64,000 nucleotides of DNA from an uncultured Lachnospiraceae bacterium (lineage in GTDB: Bacteria > Bacillota > Clostridia > Lachnospirales > Lachnospiraceae), in assembly GCA_910587305.1 (NCBI GenBank), contig CAJUKV010000014.1, positions 17,371 to 81,370 of the forward strand, written 5' to 3'. Position 1 is the first letter of the stretch, and each line of letters opens with the position of its first letter. Made by a program: the position numbers and the translations under genes. The notes beneath the pieces were generated by a model, which ran no database searches, was not told the DNA's origin, and saw only the letters and a list, made by a program, of their open reading frames with translations. Below, piece by piece: positions 59,034 through 64,000 of the stretch.

Positions 59034-61115
59034 ATGGGGATAAGGATGAACAAAACAAAGCAGAAAAAGTTAATGCTGGCAAAAGGAATGGCAGTAACGA
59101 TTTTTATTATGATATTTCTTGTATATCTTGTGCTCCTTTTTGGGAATGCGGGGGAGAAAAAACTGAATGCACTTTTGGATTTAGGTAATAAATATCTAAA
59201 TGATATGGACTATGAGAGTGCGGCTGTAACTTTCGATCAAGCGATTACGATTGATCCTAAATGCGAGGAAGCATATTGGGGCAAGGCAAGTGCCCAATTC
59301 GCAATGGGACAATACGAGGAGGCGATTGCAACTTTAGAGGAAGGAATTTCAAATGTAGAAGGCAGTTCTCGCCTGACAGAATTTTTACAGCAAATATTAG
59401 CCGAATATATCGGCGCAAGTGTATGGGATACGGATAATATAAATGTTGAAGTCAAAGAGGCGCAGGCAGAAAATATACTTCTAAATTATTCAACGATAGT
59501 ACGTTTTGTAGATACAGAGGATCCTGAAATACAGATGGAAGTGCTGGGAGATGAAGGAAATGGAGAAAACTATACATGGGTGAGCTCTAACACGGATTGT
59601 GTTTCCGTATCCAAAACGGGAAACATCACTTGTAAGCAGGTGGAGGGGTATGCATATATTTACGCACAAAAAGGTAATAGCAAGAGTAATGAATGTGTGG
59701 TTATTATATGCACACCGGATTATGGGAATGAATCTGAGACTATGTCGGTCAAGGCGGATGAAAAAAAACAGGATTATACTGTAACCATGGAAAAGGGAGA
59801 AGATGGGGAAAGAGCAGTGATTGACGTTTTAGGGAAAAATATCTACTATTCTGGAGACATTGTAATCCCGGAAAGACTTCAGATAGGAGAGAAGGAAGTG
59901 ACTATTACAGGAATATCTTATAGTGCATTTCGCTGGAGCGACAAACTGGATAGTATTTACATACCAGCTACTGTAAAAGGTTTTGGGACAGACCAAAACG
60001 AAATGCAGGAAAATAGAATAGATAATCCATTCTATTTCTGTAAGAAACTGGAAAATATTGAGGTGGATGAAGAAAATGAGTTTCTAAAAGATGAAGATGG
60101 AGTTCTCTATTCCAAAGATGGAACAATCCTGTATGCTTATCCGGCCGGAAAGAAGGGGGATAGATATACAATACCAAAAGAGGTAGAGAGAGTATGCACG
60201 GGGGCATTTTTAGGATGTGAAAATTTAAAGGAAATACTAGTGGAGACAGGAAATCAGCACTATGAAGCAATTGATGGCGTACTCATCGAAAAAGAAACAA
60301 ACTATTTGGTTGTCTATCCGATTGGCAGTGAAGCGACAAGCTATATAGTACCTGACGAAGTCAGGGGCATTTCTGCAGATGCATTTTATGGCAGCAGTCT
60401 GGAAGAAGTTGACTGTAGCTCAGTGGAAGAAATCTTTGATACGAGCTTTAAAGAATGTAAGATGTTAAAGCGAATAAAAGGTGGAGAAAATACCACGCGT
60501 ATTTACTGGATGGATGGTAAGAGTGAGAGTGTGGAATTTACCGGTATTGATACAATGAAAAAGCTGAGTCAGTTCCGATTTAAAGCATCGGCAACACAGA
60601 ATTTCAGTGATTTTGCCGCTTTAGAATCTTTAATGACATTGCGTATTGATGCTGCCGGGCAATCACTGAATTTAGAATCGATTGGCAAAATTCCGGCTTT
60701 ATCTGAGTTTGAACTTAACCATGCCGATGGAATAAGAGATTTTTCATGGATATCAGATATGGAGAGTTTGAAGTATTTAAGAGTAGATGTAGAGAAGGGG
60801 GTTAAGGAAGAAACTATTTTGAAGGAAATCAAAAATCTTAAAAATCTTGAGTCGCTATATATTTCAAAGTTTGAAAATTTAACGGATTTATCCTGGTTAG
60901 AGGAAATGAAATCTTTAAATATAATTAACCTTAAAGCTGAAGAATTTTCCGTTACAGATTTATCATCACTTCTTACTCTTGAGAATCTAAGTCATGTTAA
61001 TATTACCAGTCTTTCTTCGGATAGAAATGAATTGGGAGAGGATGTAAAACGGCAGATTGAAGAAATGAAAACCCGGAAACCGGAAATAGATATACATATT
61101 TGGGATTGGGAATGA
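59034..61115 (+). CDS. TM-TPR protein with Ig-like and BspA-type leucine-rich repeats (paralogue 3 of 3)
   Basis: A 693-residue relative of the protein at 54686. It has a membrane helix (18-37), TPR units (about 44-120) with LNALLDLGNKYLNDMDYESA and ITIDPKCEEAYWGKASAQFA, and a Big-2-like domain (about 150-230). BspA-type repeats (about 280-480) share DGVLYSKDG and the RYTIPKEVERVC pattern. It has a longer leucine-rich tail (about 500-693) of a more classical kind (SLMTLRIDAAGQSLNLESIG, DLSWLEEMKSLNIINL). AAAAAGGAAGACGA precedes ATG 59034; ATG 59046 is possible. It lies 24 bases before the kinase, suggesting a shared complex. Confidence 0.8.
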   Translation: MGIRMNKTKQKKLMLAKGMAVTIFIMIFLVYLVLLFGNAGEKKLNALLDLGNKYLNDMDYESAAVTFDQAITIDPKCEEAYWGKASAQFAMGQYEEAIATLEEGISNVEGSSRLTEFLQQILAEYIGASVWDTDNINVEVKEAQAENILLNYSTIVRFVDTEDPEIQMEVLGDEGNGENYTWVSSNTDCVSVSKTGNITCKQVEGYAYIYAQKGNSKSNECVVIICTPDYGNESETMSVKADEKKQDYTVTMEKGEDGERAVIDVLGKNIYYSGDIVIPERLQIGEKEVTITGISYSAFRWSDKLDSIYIPATVKGFGTDQNEMQENRIDNPFYFCKKLENIEVDEENEFLKDEDGVLYSKDGTILYAYPAGKKGDRYTIPKEVERVCTGAFLGCENLKEILVETGNQHYEAIDGVLIEKETNYLVVYPIGSEATSYIVPDEVRGISADAFYGSSLEEVDCSSVEEIFDTSFKECKMLKRIKGGENTTRIYWMDGKSESVEFTGIDTMKKLSQFRFKASATQNFSDFAALESLMTLRIDAAGQSLNLESIGKIPALSEFELNHADGIRDFSWISDMESLKYLRVDVEKGVKEETILKEIKNLKNLESLYISKFENLTDLSWLEEMKSLNIINLKAEEFSVTDLSSLLTLENLSHVNITSLSSDRNELGEDVKRQIEEMKTRKPEIDIHIWDWE

Positions 61116-61139
61116 AAAAGCAGGTAAATGGGGGAAAAT

Positions 61140-63392
61140 ATGTCAATATTAGCAAAAGGTACGATATTAGAGCAAACATATGAAATTATAGAGGAAATTG
61201 GTTCAGGAGGGGGAGGAATCGTCTATAAGGCCAGGCATTTAAGATTACAGACGGATGTGGTCGTTAAAAAGATTAAAGAGGAAGTGAAGGGAAAGGTTAA
61301 ACTGCGCCAGGAAGCAGACATTTTGAAAAATCTGAAACATCCATATCTCCCCAGAGTTTACGACTTTATTGAAACAGAAGATGATGTATATACGGTAATG
61401 GATTTTATCTACGGAGAAAATCTGGATGACGCTGTAAAGAAACATGGAAAATTTTCACAGAAGCAGGTGCGGAAATGGGCGGAACAGCTTGGGGAAGCAT
61501 TAGAGTACCTGCATAGCCAGAAGCCGCCTATTATTCACAGCGATATTAAACCGGCCAATATTATGCTGACGCAGGAAGGCGATATTTGCCTGATTGATTT
61601 TAATATTTCTCTTGCCATGGGCGGTACAATGAAAGAGGCAGTGGGAATAAGTGTCGGATTCTCACCGCCGGAACAGTATCGCAATTATGCATTATATGAA
61701 AAAATAACACAAAATTATACAGAAAGGCAATCATCTGCCGTATCAAAGAACAAAGTCGCAGAATCATTGGCAATGATGAAAGAAAGACAGGATAAGATTC
61801 GGTCAGGAACCGAAGATGATGTAACGGAGGTTTTAGCGGTTGTAGCAGATGATGGGACAGAAATCTTGTCTGGGAAACAGGCACAGGAACAAAGAAATAA
61901 TATCTCCGTGAAAATGTTGTCTGAATATATTCAGTTTATTGGAAGGGGAATTGATGAACGTTCAGATATTTACAGCTTGGGGGCCACCCTTTATTATTTA
62001 TTGACTGGAACAGAACTGTCGCCAATCTTTGGGCAGAGCACTCCGATTGAAGAAACAAAGGCTGTCAGCGAAGGATTCATATTGATTTTAAATAAGATGA
62101 TGAGGCCTAATCCGGAAAAGCGTTATCAAAATGGTGGACAATTTTTAAGAGCAATTAGAAATTGTTATAAATTGGATTATCGATATATCAGTATGCATAG
62201 GATTCAGATGAGCATGCAAATGATGTCATTTATCTGTTTACTTGCAGGAATCTTGCTTCTGTTCATAGGCCAGTCCAAGAGACATAAGGAACAGGATAGC
62301 GCTTACTATGGATTTTTACAGCAAGCTGTTGAAACAATGAATCAATACAAATTTGAAGATGCAAAGGAGCAGTTAGAAAGCGCGAAGGATATTTCTGAGA
62401 CTCGAATAGATGCATATGAGGAAGAAATCCATTTGCTGTATTTGAGTGAGAAATATGAAGAATGCATTTCAACGGGTGAAAAATATATTAATACGATACC
62501 GTTTATAGTAGAATCAGAGGAAGAAAAAGAGCAATTTGGCAATATCTATTATCTGGTAGGAAACGCTTATTTTGAGATGCAGGATTATGCAAATGCAGTC
62601 ATGTTTCTTGCGAATGCAATTGAATATTTCCCTGGGAACGGATCCTTTTATAGGGACTATGCAGTTTCCCTGGCTAAAACAGGACAAATTGAAAAAGCAG
62701 AGATGGCATTACAGAAAGGAATAGAATCAGGTCTGACACAAGATTCTGTTTGCATGGTACAGGGGGAGATCGCACAGGTGAAAGGAGCCTATGAGAAAGC
62801 AGCAGAATATTTAAGGCAGACCATTGACATGACAGAAGATGTACAAATGAAAAAAAGAGCTGTCTTTTTATGTGTAGATGCATACAAGACAATCGGAGAC
62901 AAAATGGTGGATGAAGAAATCTCACTTTTGGAACAGTACATCAATCAATTTGAGGGCGGCGGCAATTTGCCCATGAGAGAACATCTTGCAGAAGCATATA
63001 CGCGGAAAGCGAGAACAGATGAGATGCAGGAGAGAGCATACTACGAAAAGGCCCTTGACTTGTTTCTATCAATTTACAAGGAAGGATATATTACTTATCA
63101 ATTACAGGAAAATATAGCAATTCTTTACGAAAATATGCAGCAATTTGACAGGGCAGAAGATGCGCTATTGATAATGGCTGATGAATATCCGGAGCGTTAC
63201 GAAACATATAAAAGACTGGCTTTTCTAGAAGCAGACAGGCAGCAGACAAAAGAAAATACGGACAGAGATTATGCGAAGATGCAGACATATTATGAACAAG
63301 CTATAGAAAAATATTCCGGGAAAGAGCAGGATATGGAAATGGAAATGCTGGCTGGGATGATGCAGGAACTGAAGGATGGCGGATGGCTATAA
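61140..63392 (+). CDS. serine/threonine kinase - transmembrane - TPR protein
   Basis: A 750-residue kinase with a cytoplasmic PknB-like domain (1-345), a membrane helix (about 361-377) and an outer TPR region (380-750). The Gly-rich loop is EIGSGGGGIVYKA, the ATP Lys lies in VVVKKI (43/44), and the catalytic loop is IIHSDIKPANIM (HSD in place of HRD). The magnesium motif is DFN in place of DFG (153-155), then SPPEQY and DERSDIYSLG. About 85 extra polar residues (182-268) separate the activation segment from helix F. It probably phosphorylates FHA-binding partners. The layout recalls EssB/YukC. ATG 61140 follows GGGGGAAAAT. Confidence 0.88.
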   Translation: MSILAKGTILEQTYEIIEEIGSGGGGIVYKARHLRLQTDVVVKKIKEEVKGKVKLRQEADILKNLKHPYLPRVYDFIETEDDVYTVMDFIYGENLDDAVKKHGKFSQKQVRKWAEQLGEALEYLHSQKPPIIHSDIKPANIMLTQEGDICLIDFNISLAMGGTMKEAVGISVGFSPPEQYRNYALYEKITQNYTERQSSAVSKNKVAESLAMMKERQDKIRSGTEDDVTEVLAVVADDGTEILSGKQAQEQRNNISVKMLSEYIQFIGRGIDERSDIYSLGATLYYLLTGTELSPIFGQSTPIEETKAVSEGFILILNKMMRPNPEKRYQNGGQFLRAIRNCYKLDYRYISMHRIQMSMQMMSFICLLAGILLLFIGQSKRHKEQDSAYYGFLQQAVETMNQYKFEDAKEQLESAKDISETRIDAYEEEIHLLYLSEKYEECISTGEKYINTIPFIVESEEEKEQFGNIYYLVGNAYFEMQDYANAVMFLANAIEYFPGNGSFYRDYAVSLAKTGQIEKAEMALQKGIESGLTQDSVCMVQGEIAQVKGAYEKAAEYLRQTIDMTEDVQMKKRAVFLCVDAYKTIGDKMVDEEISLLEQYINQFEGGGNLPMREHLAEAYTRKARTDEMQERAYYEKALDLFLSIYKEGYITYQLQENIAILYENMQQFDRAEDALLIMADEYPERYETYKRLAFLEADRQQTKENTDRDYAKMQTYYEQAIEKYSGKEQDMEMEMLAGMMQELKDGGWL

Positions 63393-63597
63393 ACTGATTA
63401 CGGAAATACTAATAAGTAAAAGGATTAAGGCAATACTTACAGGGAAAAGGCGAACGATGATGAGTGGAATTATGATAATTGCAGTTGGAATATGCTTGAT
63501 AGTGCTTTCGGTCATTTTATTTGCTGCCAGCTTGTTTTACAGGAGGACCGCAGGTAATCGGATACAGGAAAGACTAATAGAGGAGTATGGAAAATGA
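63376..63597 (+). CDS. small single-pass membrane protein, unknown
   Basis: A 73-residue protein that starts inside the kinase gene (17-base overlap, AAGG just upstream) and contains one membrane helix (about 31-52, MIIAVGICLIVLSVILFAASLF). A basic N-terminus precedes it and a charged tail (RRTAGNRIQERLIEEYGK) follows. A shorter form from ATG 63457 is also possible, with AAAAGG upstream. No family is recognised. Overlap with the kinase suggests co-expression; it is the last gene of the island. Confidence 0.55.
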   Translation: MADGYKLITEILISKRIKAILTGKRRTMMSGIMIIAVGICLIVLSVILFAASLFYRRTAGNRIQERLIEEYGK

Positions 63598-63626
63598 AAT
63601 TTCTAAATTAGAAATTTTATTTTCTT
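63597..63626 (+). terminator. terminator-like palindrome at the end of the island
   Basis: AAATTTCTAA-A-TTAGAAATTT (63597-63617) starts at the last base of the stop codon and is followed by TATTTTCTTT. The stem is AT-only and nearly loopless, so strength is doubtful, but its position after the last gene is right. The following gap to 64000 has no gene; it holds a solo transposon end and a promoter, listed separately. Confidence 0.4.
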
Positions 63627-63693
63627 TAATTATGTGGTAGCTAATTAGTAACGGCTCAGACAGGTCCGCACATTTACGGCGCTCACAGCCGCT

Positions 63694-63708
63694 AACTTAA
63701 TGACATTG
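63694..63708. mobile_element. solo copy of the AACTTAATGACATTG transposon end
   Basis: The 15 bases are identical to the right end of the element at 26192-26420. No matching left end lies in the 100 bases before it, and no target duplication is apparent. This is probably a relic of a related element. Confidence 0.5.
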
Positions 63709-63886
63709 GTTTCTGAATTGCTACGCGAATTAAGCTAAGGGAAAGAATCATGGGAATTGAATAGAATTTACACCTGAGTTGCAATTTTACATTGCAGCAA
63801 TCAGTACGCAAAAAAATAGGTGGAAAGATGGCTGTATAAGAACAAAGACAAGCTTTGGATAGCTGCGTTTTGAAAACGCAATAGGG

Positions 63887-63915
63887 TTTACACTCTCTGC
63901 ATATTCTGTTATAAT
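63887..63915 (+). promoter_or_regulatory. outward-facing sigma-A-like promoter near the right edge
   Basis: TTTACA (63887-63892) and TATAAT (63910-63915) with a 17-base spacer. A short palindrome TGCGTTTT-G-AAAACGCA lies just upstream (about 63864-63880) and could be an operator. The gene it serves lies beyond the window. Confidence 0.5.
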
Positions 63916-64000
63916 TTTTTTGTAATAACCGATTTGGTGATATGAAAAGTCCAGCTAATAAATGTCAATAGAAAAATGAAAAATATTTTCTCCTAAAAAA

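Noticed and set aside
26192..63708. A 37.5-kb composite transposon bounded by the shared 15-bp ends
   Set aside because: The base pairs outside 26192 and 63708 do not form a target duplication (GGTATTATGA versus GTTTCTGAAT), and the left element already has its own matching right end with a perfect duplication.

Overview
The window looks like a chromosomal segment of a gut-type Clostridia bacterium, most probably a Lachnospiraceae member. This is inferred from gene families rather than from a marker gene. The pointers are a small CXXC protein of the CD1871A type in a TlpA/polyferredoxin operon, a holin-like type I toxin, secreted proteins with YYA-YPDV/G-EGR repeats and BspA-like leucine-rich repeats, host-sugar genes (L-fucose isomerase, an allulose-3-epimerase-like enzyme), and strong AGGAGG ribosome binding sites. 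No rRNA, tRNA or CRISPR array was recognised.

Bases 1-29.4 kb are ordinary-looking mixed metabolism and transport, visibly richer in G+C than what follows. They hold three MATE exporters, a domain-permuted GH3 enzyme, GNAT and RidA proteins, and a compact type I toxin/antisense module near 6.2-6.55 kb. A nucleoside hydrolase follows, with a short leader ORF ahead of it. Next come a histidine phosphatase, a zinc sorbitol-type dehydrogenase, a three-gene redox operon, MFS and sodium symporters, Fic, MGMT and YaaA. The block ends with a sugar-uptake and catabolism locus (binding protein, two permeases, AraC regulator, glycosidase-like protein, epimerase, fucI). Several small palindromic elements sit between these genes, including a MITE-like element at 26192-26420 with a perfect 10-bp target duplication.

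Bases 29.5-63.6 kb form one long, AT-richer island. All its genes point right, except a divergent XRE repressor at the left edge. A paired operator overlaps the -35 box of a near-consensus promoter at 30002-30030. The left half (30.1-43.8 kb) is a type VIIb-like secretion system: a 1562-residue EssC-type triple ATPase with an FHA domain, a YukD/EsaB-like protein, five WXG100-type proteins, and two long helical-N-terminus substrates each followed by a DUF4176-like protein. It also carries a membrane FHA protein, a VWA-TM-FHA protein and a PP2C phosphatase. The matching kinase (kinase-TM-TPR) is at the far right end, 61.1-63.4 kb. Canonical EsaA and EssA were not seen.

The right half (43.9-63.6 kb) holds all four parts of a Dlt-like surface aminoacylation machine: an SGNH/DltD-like protein with Cys in place of the usual Ser, an acyl carrier protein, an MBOAT acyltransferase and a stand-alone adenylation enzyme. 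They are interleaved with an Asp/Glu-type racemase and an asparagine synthetase. This suggests that a D-configured acidic amino acid (or its amide) is activated, carried and transferred outside the cell, rather than D-alanine. A membrane-anchored transglutaminase-like protein, an O-antigen-ligase/TPR protein and three paralogous TM-TPR proteins, two with Ig-like and BspA-type repeats, complete it. The co-location of T7SS, phospho-signalling and Dlt-like modules on one strand is the most interesting feature of the window. The functional link is inference.
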